From the NCBI GenBank assembly GCA_947462335.1, contig OX381708.1:43899377-43963376 (forward strand): DNA of 64,000 nucleotides, read 5' to 3'. Below are positions 13,990-25,149 of this stretch, piece after piece. The translations under genes were made by a program, and so were the position numbers. The stretch is from Harmothoe impar. Lineage: Eukaryota > Annelida > Polychaeta > Phyllodocida > Polynoidae. The notes beneath the pieces were generated by a model. It was not told the origin of the DNA and ran no database searches. It worked only from the letters and a program-made list of their open reading frames with translations. Within the stretch, counting starts at the first letter, position 1. Each line of letters starts with the position of its first letter.

Positions 13990-16860
13990 TTGTATTTACC
14001 CAGAATGTACACCATCTAATTTGGACCTCAACTTTCCCCTTTTTAATGACGGCAGCTGAGAGTCTACATGGTTAGCCATAGACAGTGTGTTCTCCATTTA
14101 CAGAGTTAAATATGTGTATGTAGCTCCAGACCATATCTTATAACAGCAATCAAATCAATTAATTGTACAAATAGTCGACGCTTGCAATATATATGCTTAG
14201 ATCTACTCTGTGAATGCTGCCTGACTTGAAAGAATGACTATCAGTGTAGGAGGAAGGGCTGGCATTGACAGGTGTTAAGACTGCCCAGGGTGCTTCTCTC
14301 TTCATGACGTGACACACACCACAAAGTGTTCTTTTCCGATGGGGGGCGATAGATGCTGTCAATTGTTGCCTGCTGAAGGGGCACTCTATATGCCATTCCT
14401 CATTGTATTACCACATGAGGGATAAAGGATCACAGAAAATGTCACATGGTCAAGGAATATGCAGGCCAATTGTATATCTGGATGGACTCTTCCAAGGTAT
14501 CAGGTATTTATCTATCAGTTTGCCCTTATTAGTCCTAATTAGTAACACATACTGTTATACAAAAAATAGCCTAGAGCAGAATGTGAAGTTTATAGAATTG
14601 TGTATAGGGGTAAGTGTGCACACGGTAGGTGTTGTATGATAAGTACACTAGTTGTTCATTTCGGCAGAAACCCACTTCCTAATATATGAGTAAGACAGTG
14701 CCAGGTTGGTACTGTTTTGATCCAAATATTAAGGTGGGACAATATTATCTCTATCCTCCATTGACATACATGTCCATACAATGGCAATAACTATACACCT
14801 CAAGGACTCAGATCGGACAGCCACACCCATGGGCTTTACTGATCTATATGCACATGTACACCAACATGTTCTGTGATAGATACTATTGTCATAGATTTAA
14901 GTCCAAGGTGAAGCTAGGACAGAGGTCTACAGCAAATGACTAAAAAGGCTCCTCTTTAGATAGTACCTAGTCAGATCAGTGAATATGTCAGGGGCAGAAT
15001 AACAACCTATACAATCCCGGATTAATTTATTTTTAACGTTTTTATTTGGTCCTGTTTAACAAGTTCAGTAATATCCTTACTGTTCGTCCACGAGATAACC
15101 AGTAGGAAAGCGAAGTGTCTTTCCCTGGATTTGCCCTTGTACGAGTCCGGAATTGCCCTTGTGCAAGTCCGGAATTGCGCAGGGTAACCCATGTGAGAAA
15201 GTATGACCATAATGAGTCTGAGATCGCTAAGAAAAATGGAACATGCCCTGAACTATACAAAAACAATCCAGAACACTCAACCCCTCTCTACTGCTGTTAG
15301 CATATGGCTTCATAGTCACTCTACTCCTCATCTTGCTGTCTCTCCCACAATGACCTTTTCGTTGCACTCACCAATTTCTTATTTATCTTTCTATTACTGC
15401 CTCGCGCTATGACAGCAAACCCATGTATTGCAAACACACAGTCACACACCTTTATGGTGAAAGGGGTATGGTGACCTTTCTGGCGGCCAATATGATAACA
15501 GCAGCAATGGTCAACTGTGCACAATGTCCCCTCAATCAGCATTGCCATTCAGAAGGTGTTGTGCATCAACCCAGACATAAGAGCAGGCCAATCCCCGTAC
15601 AATTCCCTCGAGCCATTGAATAAGATGAAGCAAAATATAGAAGTGTGCCTTTGGTAATTTTCTGAAAAAAATCTAGGTATAGGGTCGGTTTGCCTTTTAA
15701 AACTTAAAAAAAAAAGTTTAAAGAATTTTGACCAAAATTACATTAAAAATTATGTAATTTCTGAAAAAGTTTGAAAAAAAAAGAGCTACGGTTGGCCCTG
15801 TAGGGTTGGGTGATAGGAAACACCTATTTCTATTTTAGGACTGATTAACAGAATTTTGGATACATTGACGTAAGGTATTCTCCAGTGTATTGTCTTTCAT
15901 TGTTGAGTTGGCAAAATTGAATCTGAATCTGATCCCCCATATGTGGTTTCCTGTTGATATCAAATGCTTATTAACATGGAAGTAATAAAAGTGGTCGGAT
16001 CGCTATTACAGAGTTAATTTCAAACAGGAAAAGGGTTTGGTGAAGGTATATCAAGATATAACTGCACTTGATTTGCTTAAAATAAGTGATACATAATAAC
16101 ATGAATCTAAATATGTGTATTTAGATTCATGATAATAATTATCATTACCATAATACCTATAATACATGATGACCATGCTTATCAACCGGAGTCCCGCAGA
16201 GTGCCTCAACTGAGTCTGACAACGTAACAGCAGGACCAGTGAGGAAAAGATGGGCGTTACACCAGGTCAGTAACCCGACTTTTCCTCATCGTCATCTCCT
16301 CCTCTAGTCCCCCACGTCTCTCCTTGTTGGCTCCTGGAGAATCCCGCATTTATTAGTTAAATTCTTCTTATTTTGGCATAGGCTCTAAATGCCGTTATAT
16401 GCCTGTCCAAACCGAAAGGGTTTGGATTTTAAAATGTAACAACAACACCAGGGCCCCTAGAGGTAGGTTTGTGTAACTAGTGGCAGTCTCCTGCTTATTG
16501 TCTCTCTGACATAGGACTCTTTATTCTGTCAGATGTTCCTGAATATATGTAGGACTGAATATATATATGTAGGACTGATTAAAGCAGCGTGAGTTATATT
16601 ATTGCCATGATGCCTATGCATCCTTTCTGTTTGGGGAAATTAGAGGGGTCTAGTAAACATCTCAAAATTATAACACCAAAGTTATAGGAGTAGGGTATCT
16701 ACCTGGTTTGAGTTACCGTATAGGGCTGGGCATAGATATTGGGGAAATGCCATCTCCTGTGAAAGGGAGGCCACAACTTAAGTAACTGGAGGCTGTGCAA
16801 AGATCAAAATGGTCAGATATCCAACAGTCTAGGTGTATACCGCATGTGTACGGCGTACAC
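13990..16860. repeat. Segmental duplication 2, copy A
   Basis: This copy matches 17880-21060 in order and orientation. Shared landmarks include the CAACTTTCCCCTTTTT region (14029 and 17961), TTAATTGTACAAA (14159 and 18095), CTTCCAAGGTATCAGG-like sequence (14489 and 18446), GACAGCAAACCCATGTATTG (15412 and 20224), AATAAAAGTGGT (15985 and 20538), GAGGGGTCTAGTAAACA (16643 and 20830) and AAAATGGTCAGATATCC (16806 and 21009). An AT-rich imperfect palindrome near 15675-15815 appears to be an extra insertion in this copy. Confidence 0.85.
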
Positions 16861-16918
16861 AAGTCACATATACATGCATAATCATATTATTGTAATTACC
16901 ATACCGTCGCAATATATT

Positions 16919-17140
16919 GTGCCTCTGCATGGGTAAAAATCGACACGGGCGACACGGCGACACGGCCCTTTTAAAAATCGACACGGGCGACACGGCCCTT
17001 TTAAAAATCGACGGACATAGCCATCTTTATAATGCCCTTATATATGCTATACATATAAAAATCGACACAGTGACACGGCCCTTTTGCTAAAGATCGACAC
17101 GGCGACACGGTCAATATTGTGGCGACCCATGTAGAGGCAC
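16919..17140. mobile_element. 222-bp TIR element with 6-bp TSD and GACACGG repeats
   Basis: The ends are near-perfect 16-nt inverted repeats: GTGCCTCTGCATGGGT at 16919-16934, and ACCCATGTAGAGGCAC at 17125-17140, with one mismatch. Both sides are flanked by TATATT (16913-16918 and 17141-17146), a 6-bp target-site duplication. The interior is a short minisatellite built from ATCGACACGG, CGACACGGC and CCCTTTTAAAAATCGACACGG-like units. There is no coding capacity, so it is a non-autonomous DNA transposon. Superfamily is uncertain; a hAT-type family making 6-bp duplications is one possibility. Confidence 0.75.
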
Positions 17141-17467
17141 TATATTGCCTGGTCCTGATGGAGTGTCTGGTCTAGCACCTGTGAGGTGTTCATGTACCTA
17201 ACTCAATATATAGGCTCCCAGGTACCAAACACACGCTCACGACTTTTCATAAAAGACTAGCAAGGTGCTAAATGAATTGTTTAGGGCACTGGATTAGTAT
17301 AACTTCTCTTTGATCTATTTAAAATACATATTGGGGGACAGGCTAAGGCTATCGGGGCTTAAACCTATGATGGCCTGGTGTCGATGGAGCGCCTGTCTTG
17401 TATTTATAATTGTCAGGGGTAACAATCCCACCAAATTGTGAAGAGAGGAAATATAAATTTGAGGTTA

Positions 17468-17771
17468 CAGTGCATGCTTAGGAAAAGGGGGGGCAAGGGG
17501 GGCCCGGGCCCCACCAATCACTGAGGAGGGGGGGGGCTGAATATGTTTGGGCCCCCCCAAAATTTGTCAAGACCTGTAATATAATACACACAATTTTCAA
17601 TCCTTAACTCTCCCGAATAGGGAAATCAGACCTAAAGGGGGCTCAAATACTCCATACAATCTAATATAAGGATGTATATGATACATCATGCATAAAAACC
17701 GATACTTTAAGTTGGTTGGAGTGCCCCCCCCCCTTGGGCCCCCCAATGAAGATCTGCTTCCTACGCCTCTG
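17468..17771. mobile_element. TIR element, CAGNGGCG family, 5-bp TSD, copy 1
   Basis: A 304-bp element without coding capacity. Its left end reads CAGTGCATGCTTAGGAAAAG and its right end, read inwards, CAGAGGCGTAGGAAGCAG. GGTTA flanks both sides (17463-17467 and 17772-17776). Its right end matches the left end of the element at 35073-35292, including ATCTTCATTGGG, so the two belong to one family in opposite orientation. The interior is rich in G-runs, C-runs and GGGCCC. The preceding 17141-17467 holds nothing recognisable. Confidence 0.8.
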
Positions 17772-17879
17772 GGTTATAATGATAAGGTGTTATGCAATTA
17801 CATCCATCACTAATTAAATGGTTCGGTGTTACAGGTGTCCCGACTCAATCTGTCAATTAGACGTTGTGTGCATCCACCC

Positions 17880-20800
17880 TACATCATATTTACCAAGGCT
17901 GTGCACCGTCTAATTTTGATTTCCCCATAGTCGGAGGATCCTTTTCCTGACAACTTTCCCCTTTTTCTAAAGGCAACTGAGAGTCCACATGGTAAAGTCT
18001 TATACATTGTATATAGATTGTGTGCTCTCTGATTACAGACATATTTGTTTAACCTGAGCGTATATCTTATCTTATAGTAGCAACCAAATTAATTAATTGT
18101 ACAAAAGGCCGATGTTTGCTATAGTTCATTGGGTACATATATGCTGTCCCACGTCTAGCCCTTGTACAAAGGGAAGGCTTTCAGTGTAGGAGTGAGAACT
18201 GGCATTGACAGGCATTAAGACTACCCAGGGTGGACGTGCTTCTCTCTTCATGACGTGACCTCATCACCCACAACACAAGGAGTCTTATGCTGGTGGGGAC
18301 CAATGAATGGCACCGGTTCTTGGCTGCTGAAGAGGCACTCTATACAGAGCATTCCTCATTGTATTACTATATGGGGGATATAAGGATCAGGACAAATGCC
18401 ACACGGTCAAGGTAAATGAAGGTCAAATCTATATCTGGAAGGACTATTCCAAGGTATCAGGTGATTATTAAGCCTATGCCTTCATTGGACCTGATACATA
18501 TTGTAATTAGAGTACATAGTAGTGAACTTCAGTTGTCAAAATGCAAATTAAAGTATAACATTATTTCAGCACGTTTTCCTATTATCTATATAACACACTG
18601 CCCAGTTGGCGTAATTCTAATCTAATCATATGGTTGGCCAACTTTACTTCTTACCACCACTGGGATAGCCATATCAAAGACATCAAATATATACCTCAAA
18701 AACTCAGGTGGGGAAGCCACACCCATGTTCTTTATCTATCTACAGACGGATCATGCAATAGTGAGTATCATGTTCTATGTTCTATGTTCTATATTCTATG
18801 TTCAGTACTATGTTCTTTGATAGCTAAAACTGTCATAGAATTAAGTCCAAGCTGAAGCTGGGAGGTTTGCTGGGAGGTTTGCTACACTGTAAGAAGTAAG
18901 TACTGTACACCTACAGCAAAAGTTGCTGGCAACTTTTGTTCCAGTAGATTTTGCTGTAGGTGTACAGCAACTGACTTGCTGTAAATTTACAGCAACTTCT
19001 ACTGTAAATTTACAGCAACTTCTACTGTACATCTACAGCAAAAGTTGCTGGCAACTTTTGTTCCAGTAGATCTTGCTGTACATGTACAGCAACTGGGTGC
19101 TGTAAAGTTACAGCAACTTCTACTGTAGGTTTCATATTGTTGTTCTCATCAATTTATATCAATTAATACGCATGCATGGAGAGTACTTTCCTGCATAATA
19201 GTTCAATCTCAGCTAGGATAATACACACTACACAATGTAATGGTTTAATCCTGCTTCAATACAGCTGAACCATATGTGATACCAGCTTTTCCCCAGTCCG
19301 GGCACTTAAGCATTTAACTTTTCCCACCAATGTGGTGTCTGTTCTATACTTTTGCAGTTTTTTTGTATTATTCAACACAATCATGCAAATATCAATACAC
19401 TTTATGATAACTGCATTCAGTATCTCTCATCCATTCTTATTTTACGATGTATTGAGAGTTTGTGAGGCTTTATTTGACTCGGGAAAGGGTTGGGTGGAAT
19501 AATTAATACAGAAATGGTCTACTGCTGCCACCTAGCGGCGGAAATCTACAGCACAATGTACTGTAAATGTACAGCAACATTGCCGGAGACCCAATTTACA
19601 GTACATAATGCTGTAATTATACAGCAAATAGTGCTGTAATACCAACTACAGCAAAAAGTGCTGTAAATGTACAGCACATTTGTACAGCACATTGTGCTGT
19701 TTAAATACAGTAACTTCTTACAGTGTAATTTATTGCATGTCTATATTTGGAAACGCCCTTTCTACCTTTAATTGTGGGATCTTTCATCACCCCCCCCCCC
19801 ACACACACACACACACACTCTGTACTTTGCCACTATAATTAGGTTTCTCATTGAGTTAAAACTGATGGGTGTAGAGGGAAGAACCACACATCTAGCAGTC
19901 AGTTGGTTGAGGAAGCATGCTCTTACATGTGCCATCGTTTGGCCCCTGGGTTGGTACAGCTAGCAACCTGAATATCACAATGTGTAGTATGTAAACAGTG
20001 CTTAAGTGAGAAATATATATAATATGGGTCTGAAAAATTCCTGAAAGATATTGGATATGCCCAAACCTATACATGAATCATCCGGAACACCCTATTCCTC
20101 CATATGCCTGGGTCTGTATGGCCCCACAGCTATTCTACTTCTCCTCTTGCTGACTCTCCCACAATGGCCTTTCAGCTGCACTCACCAACTTATTATCTAT
20201 CTTTCTATTAATATCCCTCACTATGACAGCAAACCCATGTATTGTAAAGAAACAGCCACACACTTTTATAGTAAAAGTGGTATGGTGAACTTTTTGGTGG
20301 CCAATGTGGTAATAGCAGTACTGTACATAATACTCCCCCAATCACCATTGCTGTTCACATGGCATTGTGCATCAACACAGATACAAGAGCAAGTTAAACC
20401 TTGCAATTTTCTGTCATCGAATAAAATCATTAACTGGATTTAGGTTGCGTCATTGTAAGCTAACTCTCTGGTGTATTGCCTTTCATTGTTAAATTAAATG
20501 TGAATCTATTGCTTACAGTGTTTCCTGTTAATATTAATAAAAGTGGTTGTATCACCCTTATGGAGTCAATTTCCTACAGGAAAAAAGGTGAAATGATAAT
20601 TGTTATAATTATCATACAACCTTAAACATGTTGACTACGGGGGAACAGGTGGGGTCTTATAGAGGCAGTATTTGTTTCTTGTAGCTAGTGGCAGTCCTCT
20701 CTGGTAGGTCCTGTCAAATGTATCCCTGACTGCCACCTAAATATATCTGAGATAAATACTAAAAAGCCTACATAAGACTCACTTCTGATGTTATCGTGAT

Positions 20801-21060
20801 GCATAATTATTTTTGGTAGGGGAATATTCAAGAGGGGTCTAGTAAACACCCCAAGTTGTTGAAGCCAAAGTTATAAGAATATCCACCTGGTCTTAGATAT
20901 GTGACAAAATAGATACTGGGAAAACTCATCTGCTGTGAGAGGGAGGCCACATGTTACTGCTGTCCCTCACTATTCATATTAGAAGTAAATGGAGGCAGCA
21001 CGAAGATTAAAATGGTCAGATATCCTTCACTCCAGGTGTACACCCCATGTTTACGCCATG
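17880..21060. repeat. Segmental duplication 2, copy B
   Basis: This is the downstream copy of 13990-16860. It carries an 841-bp insertion (18885-19725) and a nearby C-tract plus (CA)n run at about 19791-19819 that copy A lacks. Around 20060-20440 it keeps the best-matched part of the pair: on the minus strand an open frame of about 68 codons aligns with one in copy A (shared IHGFAVI and TFTIKVC). The plus-strand frame is partly alignable too, and no start or splice context is shared, so I treat it as repeat rather than gene. Confidence 0.85.
18885..19725. mobile_element. Fold-back TIR element packed with CTGTA/TACAG motifs, TA target site
   Basis: The ends are inverted: CACTGTAAGAAGT at 18885, and its partner ACTTCTTACAGTG-like sequence ending at 19725. 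A TA lies on each side (18883-18884 and 19726-19727), the target-site pattern of Tc1/mariner-like elements. The inner sequence near both ends is almost wholly short palindromic units of the form CTGTAnnTnTACAGCAA, alternating with the complementary GTTGCTGGCAACTTTTG hairpin. It interrupts copy B but not copy A of segmental duplication 2, so it arrived after that duplication. It has no coding capacity. Confidence 0.8.
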
Positions 21061-23240
21061 ATACCTGTACTACACAGATCAGATATTATCATCAGATACC
21101 CCATCCCAAGCCAGATCGCTGCTAATCAAACATCCTGAAATGTTGAATATTTCAATTTTGCAGGGAGTTATCTGTAAGAATTTGCATATAACTCTTGAAA
21201 AGATTTTTTTTAAAGACCCTCTTTGTTGTTGCAGCATGTCTATCAAATGGCTACATTTTACAATAGGTTTTGGTTGATTAAATCTCGAATTTACATATAC
21301 AATAACAAGACAATTCATGCTGGACATTAGTTATAACATGTAGTACTATGCATAATGATACAGTACATAATAAACGACTATATCTGTCTTCACACGCCAT
21401 CCACCAATTTTATACATTCATTATTTCTAACTCATCTATATGTGTTACGTGTTTTATGGCATGTTTCCTTTTTACATCAATATGTGGTAGCTGTGGCTCG
21501 GTGATGGTAGTTTGAATATACAACTTACAAGCAAATTAAGCTGTTTGAGCTTTTTTAGGTATACACATCATGCTTCGTTTTCGTATTCCCTTGTTGTCAA
21601 AGAGACAAACATCAAAGCCTTTTATGCCAAAACCTCAGATAGCATTGGTTATTTATAACTGAGTAGTGACACCTTAAATCTAAACTTATAATTAACTAGA
21701 TGGCTAGTGCTACAAGATCTAAATGGCAGCCTATATCAGCAAGTGTTTAGGTGTAAAACGCACCGCCACAAGAAGGTCAACTAAGTCAGCAATTTGGCAC
21801 GCAGTCACTTTGTATGCGAATGTACTAGGTTGGTGACATTTAACCTTTGTATGAAGTGCCCAATAGATACCATTAGCTAAAGGAGTAAGTTTTAGAGTGG
21901 TATCTGGCTAAACACACTATATATATGCCTTACCTAAGCACATATTCCAGGGTCTACAGCGCAACCTGCGTGCCTTGGATACAGAACAGTATAGATACAG
22001 TTAATAGTGAGCAAGATTGCCACGGGACTGGGGGCAGACTCAATGAGCAACGGGATTGTCTTGATTAATGCCCCAGGTTAATGGGACCTAAAGCGACCGT
22101 TACCAGCACATATGATGTATATGAGCAATATTCAGGGGGACCTAGAGCTTGTTAACACTGACCCTGGAGTAACCCGTTCCCCGGCGGTTTGGTCCATGAA
22201 CCTTCCTCCGTGTCGGATAACTACCCGTCATTAACTCAATAACTGTGAGAATGGATAGCTGCAGGATCATGCGGGTGGCGCGTGTGGGTGGCAAACCACT
22301 CTACCAAATACTTTCACATAACTCGACTGTGTAATTCATTACAAAATACAACAAAGTGTATGAGAAGAAATAGACTCCCCCACCCGGTCACTGGAGAATT
22401 GTTATAAATGCTGAACATATCAAAGACCTAAAAGAAAGCAATTCTTTGTAAAAGCATACCGATTCTTTGCAATATTATTCGACTAAAATTAATGTGTTTA
22501 TGTCCACACACTGAACAAATTGTTTTGTAGATTTGTTTAGTATACAACGTATTATTAAATTGAAATAGGATTGATAATGAGAGATATTCCCAGTTAATCA
22601 TGTGAAAATGATTGTTTGGTCACCACTGCACTCATACAGAGTCCAATGGTACAAAAACGTCCCATTGTGGTGCTGTATTCTCATCAAGATACATTAATCA
22701 AATGAAGGCCTATCAATTATGCGTATTCCATGTATCAAGAATTAAACACGTTTCCTCCAGCAGTATCTGTGGGCCTATCTACTCCGCCCCCTTCTCTCAG
22801 TCTCCCCTTTCTCTGAAGTGGAAAGCGCAGGTTTTAGCCGAAAGGTCTACTCAGGATGGGTTTCTGTCGTTTCTGTAATGGGGAGCACAGGACCGAGTGG
22901 CTCTGTCCAGCGGCAAACAGGTCAGGCTGGGTTCAGTTGACAAAGGCCTCAACACACATTGGGAGCAGACTAGTACTTTTCACCTAAATGACATTGCTCT
23001 GGACAGAATCCGAAGCCAAACAATTTGAGACCTCAGGGCTTAAGTCCAGAATCCAATGACATGGTTATAATATGCATATCATAAACACTACATAAACATG
23101 GGGTTAGTGAATTCATTATAAATAATGGAATGGGTCATTTACATATGGATCCCATTACCATAGATAATGGCACAGCACGAGCACAGTGTAAATGTTGCTA
23201 TATTATGTAGTCCATATAGTTGTAGATCTGACAAAACTGA
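21061..23240. other. Gene-free stretch
   Basis: No domain-bearing frame and no repeat that I can place. The part 21990-22290 is compositionally more complex than its surroundings and holds homeodomain-like ATTAATG and GGATTG motifs, so it is a possible but weak enhancer candidate. Confidence 0.4.
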
Positions 23241-23268
23241 CAAACAAGGTCAAGTAAAGTAGTGTAAT

Positions 23269-23274
23269 TTTATT
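23269..23274 (-). terminator. Poly(A) signal AATAAA for the zinc-finger locus
   Basis: On the minus strand AATAAA occurs here, about 365 nt beyond the stop codon of the second frame (23637). It is the natural 3' limit of a transcript of about 1.9 kb starting near 25165. No stronger signal was noticed between, but usage is unproven. Confidence 0.45.
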
Positions 23275-23314
23275 TGTAGTTTTTAAGGCACGTAGTAGTA
23301 CATGATTCTGTATC

Positions 23315-23345
23315 GACGTTTCGGTCTTAGATGACCTTCTTCAGG
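23315..23345 (-). ncRNA. Hammerhead-ribozyme-like motif
   Basis: Read on the minus strand, the segment contains CTGAAGA (fits the hammerhead core CUGANGA), then A, GGTC, a six-base loop ATCTAA, GACC and GAAAC. This gives a 4-bp stem II between the two conserved core strands. Deviations are the extra A before the stem and the absence of an obvious closed stem III. Similar CTGAAGAAG...CGAAACGT motifs are known from Penelope-like elements and other retroelements. It sits in the 3' region of the zinc-finger locus, so that locus may be element-derived. Self-cleavage is not shown. Confidence 0.4.
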
Positions 23346-23636
23346 ATATGCATATACACATTTTCTTTACACTAAGGTACATTTTGGGAGCAATAAAATT
23401 CAAGTAACCATGGTAACGGCAGTAAATGGCAGTGAATAATCTGTGGCTTCTGATTGGTCGAAGATCCAACGTTGATTTAAATTGCGGGTATAATTTTAAA
23501 CCCTTTTTACAATTGTTGAGTATAGTTTTGAACTCTTAGAATTTTTTTAAATTGTAACAATTTAATATTTTTAACAGTTTGAACAATGAAGTTGCAAAAA
23601 AATTTTGATGCATACATGTATGAGATTTATGAGGAT

Positions 23637-24548
23637 TTACTGGGCATTATGTCCCAGTATTCCCTGTCTAACCATTTCTACCTTCATGGCTTTAGCGACT
23701 TTAATGTTTAATTTTCTTGCCAGGTAGTAGAAGTCTCTTATGATTTCTGAGCTGCTGATCATTTTATCCTCTTCATCACTCGAATGGTCCTGGTTTTGAT
23801 GGTGCGGCTTCCCTGCCTGGTAGGCCTTTTGAGCTTGGTGATGTTTCTCTTTCTGGGGATAGCGTTTGTCCTGATGATGGTGACTGTCACGATGGTCATG
23901 GTTGTATCGGCCATCGTGTCTGTCACGGTTCTCATGTCTGTCTCTGGCATGGTGCCAGGTGAAGCGTGATCTGTCAAATTTATTGTAGTTTCTTGTGTCT
24001 GGTCTTTTTACCGGTATATAGGGCTCGTGTAAAGGGCTGACGTCCCTTTTCCTTTTGGGGGCCCTTTCTTCCTCTGTTTCGATTTTCTTGTCGATTTTTT
24101 CTATCTTCTTGTCCTCCATGATTACTACTGTAGATTTTAACTTGGTAGATGTATCTGTCTCTGTTCCTTCCTCATCGGAGAAATCAGTGTCACTTAGTGA
24201 CAGTTGTACTCCAAGGGGTGTTTCAGGGCGTTCTTTTTCGGTTTTTTCACCAAAAAGGTCATCCATAGATGGCATGGATTTCCCTGGTTCATCATTTTTC
24301 TTGGTAGTTTCTTGTTTCTGCTCTACCTCAGATATTGTTGTTGTTGTTGACGTTGTTGAGGAGGTTTCAATGGTGTTTCTTGTCTCATTGTTGTTGTTGG
24401 ATCCGTTTGTGTCTGGAGGAGGGCTTATATCCTTCTCCTGCTCAATGGCCTTTAGTCGTTGTTGTAGGATTAAATTCAAAGGGGTAGGCCTAGTGGGTTT
24501 TCTGTAGCAAGGGTCATTTGGATCATCTTGAGGGGTGATTAATTTCAT
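23637..24548 (-). CDS. Low-complexity, His/Asp/Arg-rich protein; second frame of a dicistronic locus
   Basis: 303 codons from ATG at 24548, four bases after the stop of the zinc-finger frame. I do not recognise the family. The N-terminal third is polar with Asn, Ser and Thr runs; the middle is acidic (LSDTDFSDEEGTETD) with serine sites, then basic (RAPKRKR, a likely nuclear localisation signal). Residues about 195-260 are rich in His, Asp and Arg, as in disordered RNA-binding proteins. The last 40 residues look like amphipathic helices (IIRDFYYLARKLNIKVAKAM). The same frame is open upstream of the ATG to a stop at 24762-24764, overlapping the zinc-finger frame by about 200 nt through an ACA-rich tract. 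Translation could thus occur by frameshift, by reinitiation, or the split could be a mutation. No intron is evident. Confidence 0.6.
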   Translation of the reverse strand: MKLITPQDDPNDPCYRKPTRPTPLNLILQQRLKAIEQEKDISPPPDTNGSNNNNETRNTIETSSTTSTTTTISEVEQKQETTKKNDEPGKSMPSMDDLFGEKTEKERPETPLGVQLSLSDTDFSDEEGTETDTSTKLKSTVVIMEDKKIEKIDKKIETEEERAPKRKRDVSPLHEPYIPVKRPDTRNYNKFDRSRFTWHHARDRHENRDRHDGRYNHDHRDSHHHQDKRYPQKEKHHQAQKAYQAGKPHHQNQDHSSDEEDKMISSSEIIRDFYYLARKLNIKVAKAMKVEMVRQGILGHNAQ

Positions 24549-24552
24549 TGAC

Positions 24553-25083
24553 TTAGGGATCGGTCGTTGTTTGTTCTTGATCTTTGTTGTGATGTTGGCC
24601 AGGTGTTGGTTTACTGATGTTGTTGGGCTGGTTGTTGTTGTTGTCGTTGTTGTCGTTCCAGTTGTTGGTTGGCTCTCCCGTTTCGGGACGGGTGACGATT
24701 TGGTGGTGACACACTGTCCGTCCTGACTGGTAGGCTCTGGAAAGTGGATCAGTTTTGTTTGTTATTCTAAATTTCATTTTGGGGATATCACGAGGATCAA
24801 ATTTTGCTTTTATGTGTTTAATAGTAGTTTGTTTCGTCGCGGCATAATGATTTTTTATTGTGACCATTATAGAGTCTTCTTCTCGGACATGGGTTTGTCC
24901 GTGTTGCTTGTTTTGATGTCTTTTTAGGTTGTACAACCTGGAGAGTAGTTGTTTGCAAAAAATGCATTTGAACTTACGTTCTACCTTGTGGTTGGGGTGT
25001 TTCTTTTTCATGTGATTGATTTTGGCAGTAGTCTTGGACGATATCCATTCGTTGCATATGCTGCATTGAGTCACACCGTCCAT
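24553..25083 (-). CDS. Two-finger C2H2 protein; first frame of a dicistronic locus
   Basis: 176 codons, intronless. Finger 1 uses C7, C10, H24 and H29; finger 2 uses C40, C43, H56 and H61 in the classical C-x2-C-x12-H-x4-H form (CIFCKQLLSRLYNLKRHQ). Basic residues follow (KHIKAKF, PKMKFRI). The C-terminal 45 residues are Asn/Gln/Thr-rich (NNWNDNNDNNNNQPNN), with codons drawn from an (ACA)n-like run. C2H2 fingers bind nucleic acid, so a DNA- or RNA-binding role is likely; the target is unknown. The start is the first ATG downstream of a TATA box at 25191-25200, leaving a leader of about 80 nt. The next frame begins 4 nt after this stop. It could be a host gene, or the ORF1-like part of a retroelement whose polymerase is missing. 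Confidence 0.65.
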   Translation of the reverse strand: MDGVTQCSICNEWISSKTTAKINHMKKKHPNHKVERKFKCIFCKQLLSRLYNLKRHQNKQHGQTHVREEDSIMVTIKNHYAATKQTTIKHIKAKFDPRDIPKMKFRITNKTDPLSRAYQSGRTVCHHQIVTRPETGEPTNNWNDNNDNNNNQPNNISKPTPGQHHNKDQEQTTTDP

Positions 25084-25149
25084 CTTTGGGCGATGTTATC
25101 GTATTTGTTGTTTTAAATCGTTGTCTTTTTATGAATTTGTCGTTTTCAA

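Noticed and set aside
24055..24507. 150-codon plus-strand frame opposite the zinc-finger locus
   Set aside because: Antisense shadow; its composition is the complement of the Asp/Lys/Thr-rich coding strand.
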